This document shows positions 1 to 5,854 of a DNA stretch of 6,427 bases, piece after piece. The stretch comes from Deltaproteobacteria bacterium (GTDB taxonomy: Bacteria; Desulfobacterota; Syntrophia; Syntrophales; JAAYKM01): positions 1 through 6,427 of the forward strand of contig JAGVTI010000318.1 in assembly GCA_019136935.1 (NCBI GenBank), in the 5' to 3' direction. The stretch's first letter is position 1; each line of letters begins with the position of its first letter. The notes beneath the pieces were generated by a model. It worked only from the letters and a program-made list of their open reading frames with translations, was not told the origin of the DNA and did no database searches. Both the position numbers and the translations under genes were made by a program.

Positions 1-191
1 AGGGAAACAATTCCGCAGACAGGACACTGGAAATGCATGTGACCCGAAAAAGGATTATGACCTACATATTGAAACATGGCTGATGACGAAAGTCCCATAT
101 TCACACCCCAAACATCGATTTCTCCGCAGGTTCCGCAGTAAGCGCACACAATCCCTTTCGCCGGCATAAATCCTCCCCAAAATGGAGCCAT
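1..191 (-). CDS. Small Cys-rich zinc-ribbon-like protein, partial (C-terminus beyond left edge)
   Basis: An open frame of 63 codons runs from an ATG at 191 to the left edge without a stop. It is preceded by a strong Shine-Dalgarno (GAGGAGGG) about 5 nt upstream, which fixes the start. The visible part has a CAYCGTC cluster (Cys16, Cys19, Cys22) and, after about 34 residues rich in aromatic and Gly residues, a CPVC knuckle (Cys56, Cys59). Two CxxC pairs at this spacing are typical of a zinc ribbon or rubredoxin-like metal-binding fold; the metal is an inference. There is no signal peptide or membrane segment, so it is probably cytoplasmic. It lies 11 nt after the stop of the small gene upstream, whose TGA abuts this Shine-Dalgarno, so the two are very likely co-transcribed and translationally coupled. 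I do not recognise the family and assign no function. Confidence 0.72.
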   Translation of the reverse strand, partial: MAPFWGGFMPAKGIVCAYCGTCGEIDVWGVNMGLSSSAMFQYVGHNPFSGHMHFQCPVCGIVS

Positions 192-202
192 GATGTCCCT
201 CC

Positions 203-406
203 TCAGCCCCAGTATGATGCGGTCAGATTATCGCATCTTCCCACTTGGTCCCGGGGAACTTCCTTCTCCTTTTCCGTTTCCATTTCGACCTTAGGGATAA
301 CGACCGTATCAGCCGGTTTTTTCTCATCGATGGGTTTCGGCAGCGATGCAACTTCTTTGGTTCCATTGATGAGCATGATCCTGTTATGTCCGATCGGCGT
401 TATCAT
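203..406 (-). CDS. Hypothetical 67-aa charged protein
   Basis: A short minus-strand frame begins at ATG 406. A purine-rich Shine-Dalgarno (GGAAGGGG) lies 8 nt upstream; a GTG at 415 is in frame but sits directly on that Shine-Dalgarno, so ATG is preferred, and an in-frame TAA at 431-433 caps any extension. The N-terminal third (MITPIGHNRIMLING) is mildly hydrophobic and could form short beta strands. The rest is rich in Lys, Glu and Pro and probably disordered, with one Cys near the end. There is no signal peptide or transmembrane helix. The main evidence that it is real is context: its TGA touches the Shine-Dalgarno of the zinc-ribbon gene, a classic coupled arrangement. No good promoter is visible; a weak TTGTTC/TAAATT pair (533-561, minus) is the best candidate. 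I do not recognise the family. Confidence 0.58.
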   Translation of the reverse strand: MITPIGHNRIMLINGTKEVASLPKPIDEKKPADTVVIPKVEMETEKEKEVPRDQVGRCDNLTASYWG

Positions 407-578
407 GCCTCTCACCCCTTCCCTTATCCCTTATCTTCATACCGCCTGTCACCGGGCAAATCCCGTTTATTGAACATCCCGACCAAGGTGCGGCTCCATG
501 GCCCACGTTCTAAAACATACTTTCAGGTTTATAATTTATTATTCTGAAGCAAGGAGAACAATACGAGAAAATTTACGG

Positions 579-607
579 TTTAATATCAGCATGATGCTGA
601 TATTAAA
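579..607. repeat. Perfect 29-bp palindrome just past the stop of the PAS-LuxR gene
   Basis: Positions 579-592 and 594-607 are exact reverse complements around a single G at 593, giving two 14-nt arms (TTAATATCAGCAT in each strand's sense). It begins 2 nt beyond the stop codon (609-611) of the minus-strand regulator. As RNA it would form a stem of about 13 bp with a 3-nt loop, long but AT-rich. Neither strand has a proper U-tract after the stem, so it is not a textbook intrinsic terminator. It could be a terminator-like or 3' end stabilising hairpin for the regulator mRNA, or a dyad operator upstream of the small-gene pair at 406. Confidence 0.85.
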
Positions 608-608
608 A

Positions 609-2336
609 TTAAGACAGGGACATCAGGAAAGATCTCAAATTTCGATCGCTTTTATTCAAACCGAGTTTTTTGCGGATATTGTCCCGGTGAAATTCAATTG
701 CGCGGACCGTTGAATTGAGGAGCACGGCGATCTCCTTGGTCGATTTGCCTTCTTTTACCAGCCGGGCGACTTCCGTCTCCTTCGACGTCAGATTAAGAAA
801 CACCGAGGACAATCTATCGGCAAACGGCGAAGTAATATCTTTGAGGGATAGTTCAAGCACCTTCACATAGGCCGACTCTTTCGGACCCAAGGGGCTGCTC
901 TTTAATTTATCGACATACGGGACGATCATTCTTTGTATGTTGGTCAGAATGCTGTTTCCCAGTTCCTCCTTGTCCTTTTCCCTCTGGGCCAACAGAAATT
1001 TGAGCGCCACATTGACTTCCTCGAGGCTTTGGGATTTTATCAGAAGTTCGTTTTTTCTCTTTCTCAATTCCGTTTCCGCACGCTTATGCTGAGTAATATC
1101 CCGGATGGATTCAATCGCTCCCACGATATTTCCGTCATTGTCATAAAGGCTCGCCGCTTTCGCCAGGAGAAAATGTCTTTTTCCGCCTGCATCCAGGCTC
1201 CCTTCGGCGATCAGAGAATCCTTTTTCCGCTCGAAGACAGCGTATTGGCTTTCCAGAACGGGATCCGGATGTGACAGCAAATCGACCAGCATCGGCTTTC
1301 TCTCCCCGTAAAACGGCAAGGCATATTCGTAATTTCCCTTGCCGATCACGTCCTCCGCCTTGACACCCGACATGTCTTCCATCGCCCTGTTCCAGACAAG
1401 AATCCTGCCCGCGGTATCGACTACGAACGTGGCGTCCGGAAGAAAATCGATGATTTCGGCCAAATACCGCTCCGACTCCTTAAGTGCCTGCTCCGCCCGT
1501 TTCCGTTTCGTGATGTCTTCCGCAAAACCTTCGTAATAAAGCACTTCGCCCGCCGCATTTCTTACGGTACGCGCATTCAGAAACACCCAGATCTTCTCTC
1601 CGGTTTTCGTATAGAACTCCGCTTCAAACCCTTGGATAAAACCCTGGGAATTGCAGATCTCCAGGAATTTTCTGCGATCTTCCGGATGGACATAATGCCC
1701 CTGGGCGATATCGGAAAAGGTATCGATCATCTCCTGCGGGGAGTCGTACCCGAAAATCTTCGCCTGAGTCGGATTGACACTCAACAGGCGGCCGTCGGGC
1801 GTCGACTGGAATATGCCCTCCACGGCGTTTTCAAAAATATTCCGGTATTTTTCTTCACTTACCCGCAGGGCTTCCTGGGCCCGCTTGAATTCCGTAATGT
1901 CTACCATGACGCCGACCAAACCGCCCACGGAGCCATCCACATTGAGAAAGGTGGCCTTCCTGAACATGACGTCATGACGTGTTCCGTCGGAAGAAGACAT
2001 CTGCCACTCGTATTCCTGTTGACCCGGATTTTCAAATAATTTCCGGTCCATTTCACCGTATTTGTCCGCCAGGTCTCCGGGGAAGATCTCATGCAGGGTC
2101 TTACCGACAATTTCCCTTTTCTTCAAACCGAGAAAATTTTCATATGCCCTGTTGCAGCCCCGGTAAATACCCTCGCGGTCTTTGTAAAAAATCGAACTTG
2201 GAATCGTATCGATCAGTGCCTGTAAAAAAACAAGCATGTCCCGGGGGTTCTTCGATCCGTCCTCTTCGGCCAGCCGGCGGCGAATTTCTTCCAGTTCCCG
2301 GATGAGTTGCGCCTTGGTCTTCCTGCCGTCCTGCAT
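609..2336 (-). CDS. PAS-PAS-PAS-LuxR family transcriptional regulator
   Basis: A 575-aa cytoplasmic sensor-regulator with no transmembrane segment. A short N-terminal coiled coil (about 5-26) leads into three PAS domains at roughly 35-150, 158-278 and 285-417. Each closes with the typical PAC-end motif (VDITEFKRA, EDITKRKRA, RDITQHKRA). A helical linker (about 418-505, including QREKDKEEL) precedes a LuxR/GerE helix-turn-helix at about 514-562, where LTSKETEVARLVKEGKSTKE and the recognition helix region AIEFHRDNIRKKLGL are clear. There is no histidine kinase, receiver or GAF domain, so it should act as a one-component regulator in which PAS domains sense a ligand or redox state and the HTH binds DNA. 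The ligand cannot be told from sequence. Start: ATG 2336 has AAAAGGA 6 nt upstream; the longer frame needs a TTG at 2384 without support. It is divergent from the patatin gene and may regulate it; that is inference. Confidence 0.95.
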   Translation of the reverse strand: MQDGRKTKAQLIRELEEIRRRLAEEDGSKNPRDMLVFLQALIDTIPSSIFYKDREGIYRGCNRAYENFLGLKKREIVGKTLHEIFPGDLADKYGEMDRKLFENPGQQEYEWQMSSSDGTRHDVMFRKATFLNVDGSVGGLVGVMVDITEFKRAQEALRVSEEKYRNIFENAVEGIFQSTPDGRLLSVNPTQAKIFGYDSPQEMIDTFSDIAQGHYVHPEDRRKFLEICNSQGFIQGFEAEFYTKTGEKIWVFLNARTVRNAAGEVLYYEGFAEDITKRKRAEQALKESERYLAEIIDFLPDATFVVDTAGRILVWNRAMEDMSGVKAEDVIGKGNYEYALPFYGERKPMLVDLLSHPDPVLESQYAVFERKKDSLIAEGSLDAGGKRHFLLAKAASLYDNDGNIVGAIESIRDITQHKRAETELRKRKNELLIKSQSLEEVNVALKFLLAQREKDKEELGNSILTNIQRMIVPYVDKLKSSPLGPKESAYVKVLELSLKDITSPFADRLSSVFLNLTSKETEVARLVKEGKSTKEIAVLLNSTVRAIEFHRDNIRKKLGLNKSDRNLRSFLMSLS

Positions 2337-2421
2337 GATGAATCCTTTTCCCTTATTCCCGTGTTTTGAAAGTCCTGGCGGCAAATATCACATTGACAGG
2401 GACCTCTTTTCTTATTAGGAG

Positions 2422-2438
2422 TAACTTACCATAAGTTA
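2422..2438. promoter_or_regulatory. Inverted repeat, possible operator in the divergent intergenic region
   Basis: TAACTTA (2422-2428) and TAAGTTA (2432-2438) are perfect reverse complements separated by CCA. A 17-bp dyad of this size fits a dimeric helix-turn-helix protein. It lies about 85 nt upstream of the PAS-LuxR start and about 110 nt upstream of the patatin start, so it could serve either gene, for example in autoregulation by the LuxR-type protein. No convincing -35/-10 pair was found beside it. Function is inferred from position and symmetry only. Confidence 0.4.
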
Positions 2439-2460
2439 AAAGATTCTATCATCTTTTTTT
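2438..2460. repeat. AT-rich hairpin followed by a T-run, abutting the dyad
   Basis: AAAAGAT (2438-2444) pairs with ATCTTTT (2451-2457) across a 6-nt loop, and T continues to 2460. On the plus strand this resembles a weak intrinsic terminator, although no plus-strand gene precedes it. It shares its first base with the neighbouring 17-bp inverted repeat, so the two dyads form one compound element. It may be an operator or attenuator, or a chance AT-rich fold. Confidence 0.35.
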
Positions 2461-2548
2461 GAAGCACCGGCTGGGTTTCTCACTGCGGCCGGTCAGAACC
2501 GTCGGTCAAACCGGATCGCGTTATGCGTTCCGTTATAAAAGAGAAAAT

Positions 2549-3408
2549 ATGATGACTCATCGTTACGCAATCTACACTTGGTTATTCGTGATCATTTTTG
2601 CCGTATCCGCCTGCGCGCCGACAGGGACTCGGGTACTTCCGCCCCCCCGGCCGGCCAAAATCGCCTTGGTCCTGGGTGCCGGAGCCTCCAAGGGGTTCGC
2701 TCACATCGGCGTTCTGAAAATTCTTGAAAACCAGAAGGTGCCCGTTCACATGATCGTCGGAACCAGTGTCGGCAGCTTTATAGGCAGCCTCTACGCCTAC
2801 GGTTACAGCGCCTACAAACTGCAGACGATTGCCATGTCCATCGCCAAGGACGACGTGACGGAGCTGACCCTGCCGAACAACGGTTTTATCGGCGGAGAAC
2901 GGCTGCGGAGTTATGTCAACGGCAAGGTGCTGAATTATCCCATCGAGAGGTTCCGGATCCCTTTTTATGCCGTCGCCACGGATATCAGAACCGGGGAGGA
3001 GGTGGTTTTCGCCTCCGGTAATGCAGGGATGGCCGTTCAAGCCAGCTGTTCCGTTCCGGGCGTTTTTCAACCTGCCCGTTTTTCCGGCAGAAGCCGGTGG
3101 ACGTCGCCCGGCGTTACGGCGCCGATGTGGTCATCGCCGTGGACATTTCCTCCAGCATCAATCGAAACGTCCCGGCCAGCACCCTGGAAACCATCCTGAA
3201 ATCCATCGACATCATGTATGAAAAAATATCCCTGGCACAGGTCGCCGGAGCCGACGTCGTCATCCGGCCGAACGTCGGTTTTGTCGGGTCGGCGGATTTC
3301 ACCCTCCGCCATGAAGCAATCCTGGAAGGGGAAAAGGCGGCCATTGCCGCCCTGCCCCGGATCAACGGGATATTGGACCGGTTGCGGCGGGAGGAAAGGC
3401 TTCCCTGA
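2549..3408 (+). pseudogene. Patatin-like phospholipase lipoprotein, disrupted by a small deletion
   Basis: The 5' part reads as a lipoprotein. Residues 1-21 form a signal peptide with lipobox VSAC (Cys22), and Ala at +2 suggests the outer membrane. The patatin motifs follow: a Gly-rich oxyanion loop GAGASKG (43-49) with AHIGVL, the nucleophile elbow GTSVG (Ser73), and conserved ATDIRTGE and SCSVPGVFQP. After Arg181 (codon 3089-3091) the frame becomes nonsense and stops at 3200. The family sequence resumes in another frame from about 3091 (KPVDVARRYGADVVIAVD) and runs to a stop at 3406-3408. Homologues have about 11 residues here, including the catalytic Asp of the DGG motif. Only 2 nt remain, implying loss of about 31 nt (28-31 both fit the frame). 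The serine-aspartate dyad is therefore broken, and the gene is dead or the sequence has an error. The start is ATG 2549 or 2552 after GAGAAAAT; a TTG at 2459 would bury the signal peptide. An intact version would be about 296 aa. Confidence 0.9.
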
Positions 3409-3496
3409 ACACGGGGACGGTCTTTTGAAAGGGTCGGCGGCGAACCTCGCGGAGCCGGACCGTAGATGACGGCTTCCAGACGGAAAGGGGCGGAAA

Positions 3497-4303
3497 ATGA
3501 TCCGGGAAGAAAAGAAATCGCTGCAAGTCAGGAAATACGGAGCGGCGCCCTTCGACATCGTGCTGGTGCACGGCGGTCCCGGCGCTGCGGGAGAAATGGC
3601 GACTCTGGCAGCCGATCTTGCTTCGGGCCGGGGTATTCTGGAACCCCTGCAGACGGCGACATCGGTGACGGGACAGGTCGCCGAGCTGGCAGACGTCATC
3701 GAAACCCTCGGAAACCGCCCGGTCATTTTGGTCGGTTTTTCCTGGGGTGCCTGGCTCAGCCTCATGGCGGCCGCGGAACACCCGGCCTCCGTCCGTAAAC
3801 TGATCCTGATCGGATGCGGCCCCTTCGAAGAAGAGTTGTCCTTTCGCGTCCTGGAAAACAGGTTGAACCGCCTCGAAGAAGAGGAGAAGACCGCCTTTAT
3901 ATCCAATCTCCTGATTCTGTCCGATCCGGAAGCGGGTGAAAAAGACGCCGCCCTGGCCAATCTGGGAACACTGGTTGCGAAAACCGATTCCTTTGACCCG
4001 ATTCAGGAAGCCGGCACCGAACAGATTGACTACCGGGGGGACATTTTTCAAAGGGTGTGGGAGGAAGCGGCGGAAATGCGGAGAACTGGGAAGCTCCTCG
4101 ATCTGGGAACACGGATAAAATGTCCCGTGGTGGCCATCCATGGCGACACCGACCCCCACCCGGCCGGCGGCGTGCAGATCCCCCTGGAAGCCGTTCTCAA
4201 GGATTTTCAATTCATTCTCCTCAAAAACTGCGGACACAAACCATGGATCGAACGGCGGGCAAGGGAAGAATTCTTTAGGATTCTCGACAAGGAACTGTCT
4301 TGA
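3497..4303 (+). CDS. Alpha/beta hydrolase
   Basis: A complete 268-aa cytoplasmic protein with the alpha/beta hydrolase fold and no signal peptide. HGGPG (25-29) supplies the oxyanion hole, GFSWG (80-84) the nucleophile Ser82, HGDTDPHP (215-222) the acid, most likely Asp219, and CGHKPW the catalytic His247. The residues between about 105 and 200 form a helical cap rich in Glu and Arg. HGGPG at this place is common in proline iminopeptidase-like and related esterase or peptidase members, but the substrate cannot be assigned. The start ATG at 3497 follows AAAGGGGCGG at suitable spacing. It lies 88 nt after the broken patatin gene on the same strand and was probably co-transcribed with it; both are predicted acyl or ester hydrolases. 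It remains intact although its neighbour is disrupted, which suggests an independent role. Confidence 0.93.
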   Translation: MIREEKKSLQVRKYGAAPFDIVLVHGGPGAAGEMATLAADLASGRGILEPLQTATSVTGQVAELADVIETLGNRPVILVGFSWGAWLSLMAAAEHPASVRKLILIGCGPFEEELSFRVLENRLNRLEEEEKTAFISNLLILSDPEAGEKDAALANLGTLVAKTDSFDPIQEAGTEQIDYRGDIFQRVWEEAAEMRRTGKLLDLGTRIKCPVVAIHGDTDPHPAGGVQIPLEAVLKDFQFILLKNCGHKPWIERRAREEFFRILDKELS

Positions 4304-4371
4304 CAACCCGCCCGCTTCCCTGGAATGCCCCCGACGTCTCCGGGGTCAGGAAAATCTCCCCCCGAATTGGT

Positions 4372-4400
4372 TTGCGCTTCTCGTTCCGAAATGGTAAATT
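4372..4400 (+). promoter_or_regulatory. Candidate sigma-70 promoter for the crystallin-like gene
   Basis: TTGCGC (4372-4377) and TAAATT (4395-4400) are separated by exactly 17 nt, each matching four of six consensus bases. It is the best pair in the gap between the hydrolase and the crystallin gene, and would give a leader of about 135 nt. Read-through from the hydrolase is the alternative. Confidence 0.3.
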
Positions 4401-4424
4401 TTTGCAGAGTTCGGACAAACGAAT

Positions 4425-4495
4425 ACCGGCGCCGGCCCGGGCGAAGAACCTCCGCCATGAAACACCTCAGGAGGGGAAAGGGGCCTGTTGCCGGT
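4425..4495 (+). other. Potential folded leader upstream of the crystallin-like gene
   Basis: Three nested complementary pairs close on each other: ACCGGC (4425-4430) with GCCGGT (4490-4495), GGCCC (4434-4438) with GGGCC (4481-4485), and CCTCC (4449-4453) with GGAGG (4470-4474). Together they would form one elongated, interrupted hairpin ending about 30 nt before the Shine-Dalgarno. It does not match a riboswitch consensus that I know. In GC-rich sequence such pairings also arise by chance, so I treat it only as a candidate structured 5' UTR. Confidence 0.3.
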
Positions 4496-4543
4496 TCACG
4501 GCATGACGAGGCGATCAACACGGATTAGAAAGGAGGTCTGATG

Positions 4544-4930
4544 ATGAAGAAATTATGGTTCACCGCCGCTGTCCTTGTCCTGGCCTTTCCTTCCCTGTGC
4601 TTTGCGGATGCCGTTCAGCCCGCTCCCAAGGGGCGCGTTGTCTTCTATCAGAATGACGAGTGCACAACCGGCGACAGAATCGTCCTGGGGCGCGGCGCCT
4701 ATTCCGATCTGAGACAATGGAACACGGCCGAACTCGGCAGTCCAACCTGGAACGACCGGATCTCCTGCCTGGTCATCGGCGAAGGCATCCGCAGGGTAAC
4801 CGTCTTCCAGCACATCAACTACAAAGGCAAAAGCAAGACCTTTTCCCGGACGGACGGCAATCCCCGCGGGATCCGGAGTCTTGCCGGCGATTGGTTCAAC
4901 AACAACATCAGTTCCATTAAAATCGAGTAA
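4544..4930 (+). CDS. Secreted beta/gamma-crystallin-fold protein, probable calcium binder
   Basis: A 128-aa exported protein. Residues 1-21 are a Sec signal peptide (MKKLWF, hydrophobic core, likely cut after CFA). The mature part has two Greek-key motifs of a beta/gamma-crystallin domain, each beginning with an aromatic stretch and a Gly (FYQNDECTTG at 34-43; VFQHINYKG at 87-95) and ending in the calcium-site signature N/D-N/D-x-x-S/T-S. Motif one is NDRISC (70-75), imperfect at the last residue; motif two is NNNISS (119-124), a full match. The only mature cysteines, Cys40 and Cys75, could form a disulfide. Microbial beta/gamma-crystallins usually bind Ca2+ and are stabilised by it; the physiological role here is unknown. 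The Shine-Dalgarno AGAAAGGAGG is near perfect. Of two adjacent ATGs (4541, 4544) the second has better spacing (7 nt versus 4). Confidence 0.9.
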   Translation: MKKLWFTAAVLVLAFPSLCFADAVQPAPKGRVVFYQNDECTTGDRIVLGRGAYSDLRQWNTAELGSPTWNDRISCLVIGEGIRRVTVFQHINYKGKSKTFSRTDGNPRGIRSLAGDWFNNNISSIKIE

Positions 4931-4936
4931 CGGCCG

Positions 4937-4956
4937 CTGGTTCAAGCACCAACCAG
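4937..4956. repeat. Small hairpin between convergent genes
   Basis: CTGGTT (4937-4942) pairs with AACCAG (4951-4956) over an 8-nt loop, 7 nt after the crystallin stop and 28 nt before the ybaK stop. It has no U-tract on either strand. Its position suggests a role in ending one or both converging transcripts, but as an intrinsic terminator it is weak. Confidence 0.3.
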
Positions 4957-4984
4957 GCAGGAGACACCACGGCAAGAGCAGGCC

Positions 4985-5467
4985 TCACCTCGCGACACGC
5001 ACCGTCACGGGCTTCAGCACCCGCATCAGATCCGCCGTGGCGATTTCGGCCAGCAGACCTTTTTTCCCCGCATTGACGATGATCCGGGGAATGTCGAGAA
5101 TCGTCTCTTCCATGTAGACGGGAAGGCGCTTGCGGGTACCGAAGGGAGACGTCCCCCCGACGACGTAACCCGTATGCCGATTCGCCGTGGCGGGATCGCA
5201 GGGGTGGATCGCCTTCACCTTGAGAATCCGGGCCAACTCCTTCGTCGAGACCTCCCGGTCTCCGTGCATGAGGATGACCAGGGGGTTTTTCCGCTCGTCC
5301 TCCATGACCAGGGTCTTGATCACACCGTGCTCGTCGACGCCCAGTTCCCGTGAAGCCACCTCCGTCCCGCCGCGGTCCTCATACCTGTAAGGCCGCAGGG
5401 TAAAGGCCACGTTCCGTTCCCTGAACACCCGGATGGCCGGGGTCACCGGTGTCGATTCCTTTGCCAT
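4985..5467 (-). CDS. ybaK: YbaK/EbsC-family Cys-tRNA(Pro) deacylase
   Basis: A complete 160-aa cytoplasmic protein with the usual length of the YbaK family. These free-standing editing enzymes hydrolyse misacylated Cys-tRNA(Pro) made by prolyl-tRNA synthetase. Family marks are the segment ELGVDEHGVIKTLVM with the essential lysine (Lys51, aligned by eye with Lys46 of the H. influenzae enzyme), GGTSPFGTRKRLPVYMEET (about 104-122), and NAGKKGLLAEIATADL (132-147). The segment after NAG faces the active site in known structures. The related ProX and INS editing domains are alternatives, but the GGTSPFG motif and overall layout fit YbaK best. The start ATG at 5467 is bounded by an in-frame TAG two codons upstream, and no good Shine-Dalgarno precedes it, which is unusual here. 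It is transcribed alone, converging on the crystallin gene, from the promoter at 5540-5568. Confidence 0.95.
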   Translation of the reverse strand: MAKESTPVTPAIRVFRERNVAFTLRPYRYEDRGGTEVASRELGVDEHGVIKTLVMEDERKNPLVILMHGDREVSTKELARILKVKAIHPCDPATANRHTGYVVGGTSPFGTRKRLPVYMEETILDIPRIIVNAGKKGLLAEIATADLMRVLKPVTVRVAR

Positions 5468-5854
5468 AATCTAACGATGCATGCCGGTCCACGTTTGGAC
5501 GGGTCCGCTCCGCTTCCGCTGTCTCCGCCCCCGAACCGGATATTAGGAAAAACAGCGGCGCATGTCAAAGTGATTTACAGGATCCGGGCACTCCTGCCTT
5601 ACGGATGAATCACGGACTTCGTTTCTCAATCCGGCCCGGAGAACGAATGCAGTTTTCTGAATTTAGATCTTGAAATATGGCATCCCTTATAGTAATTCCG
5701 ATGACGTTAGATTGAGCGAGAGCGGCTTGTTCCAATCCCGTCATGCCTGTCCGGTACTGGCCGAATATGCGGACATGAGAATATTTTTTACTCGATGACC
5801 GGTATTTGGCGAACCCGCAAAAACATCCCGCTTTGTCATTCCAAGGAGCAACCT
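5468..5854. other. 387-nt divergent intergenic region, no gene
   Basis: The gap between ybaK and gcvT holds no supported gene on either strand. Apart from the ybaK promoter it contains a small hairpin GTCCA/TGGAC (5487-5500), which falls in the ybaK leader, and a nested dyad at 5570-5613 (GTGATT/AATCAC enclosing CAGGA/TCCTG) just upstream of the ybaK -35. An imperfect direct repeat lies at 5748-5770 and 5796-5818. For gcvT, TATAGT (5688-5693) is a good -10 but lacks a recognisable -35. I looked for a glycine riboswitch, which often precedes gcvT, and saw none of its conserved core. The gcvT Shine-Dalgarno AAGGAG lies at 5843-5848. Confidence 0.6.
5540..5568 (-). promoter_or_regulatory. Sigma-70 promoter of ybaK
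   Basis: On the minus strand a perfect -35 TTGACA (5563-5568) is followed after exactly 17 nt by TAATAT (5540-5545), four of six matches to the -10 consensus. Transcription would begin near 5533 and give a leader of about 65 nt. This is the best promoter in the window. Confidence 0.68.

Noticed and set aside
384..440. An 18-codon minus-strand frame overlapping the start of the 67-aa gene
   Set aside because: Poor ribosome binding site and out of frame with the better supported small gene.
2337..2384. N-terminal extension of the PAS-LuxR protein from TTG 2384
   Set aside because: No Shine-Dalgarno and no domain content, whereas ATG 2336 has AAAAGGA at 6 nt.
2394..2417. TTGACA at 2394-2399 as a plus-strand promoter for the lipoprotein gene
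   Set aside because: The nearest -10-like sequence TTATTA is only 12 nt away, too close for sigma-70.
2459..2548. N-terminal extension of the lipoprotein gene starting at TTG 2459
   Set aside because: It would place 30 polar residues before a clear lipoprotein signal peptide; ATG 2549/2552 directly precedes the signal sequence.
3067..4306. Long minus-strand open frames opposite the patatin and hydrolase genes
   Set aside because: They are antisense shadows of well-identified plus-strand genes and have Arg/Pro/Ser-rich compositions without domain motifs.
4300..4328. TTGACA at 4300-4305 as a -35 box for the crystallin gene
   Set aside because: No acceptable -10 hexamer occurs at 16-18 nt downstream, and the hexamer overlaps the hydrolase stop codon.
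4326..4342. CCCCG/CGGGG hairpin after the hydrolase as an intrinsic terminator
   Set aside because: Only 5 bp and no U-tract follows.
4457..4528. A 23-codon upstream frame (MKHLRRGKG...) ending just before the crystallin Shine-Dalgarno
   Set aside because: No Shine-Dalgarno before its ATG and it overlaps the foldable leader; a leader peptide is possible but unsupported.
5468..5854. Glycine or tetrahydrofolate riboswitch before gcvT
   Set aside because: None of the conserved core sequences of either class is visible.
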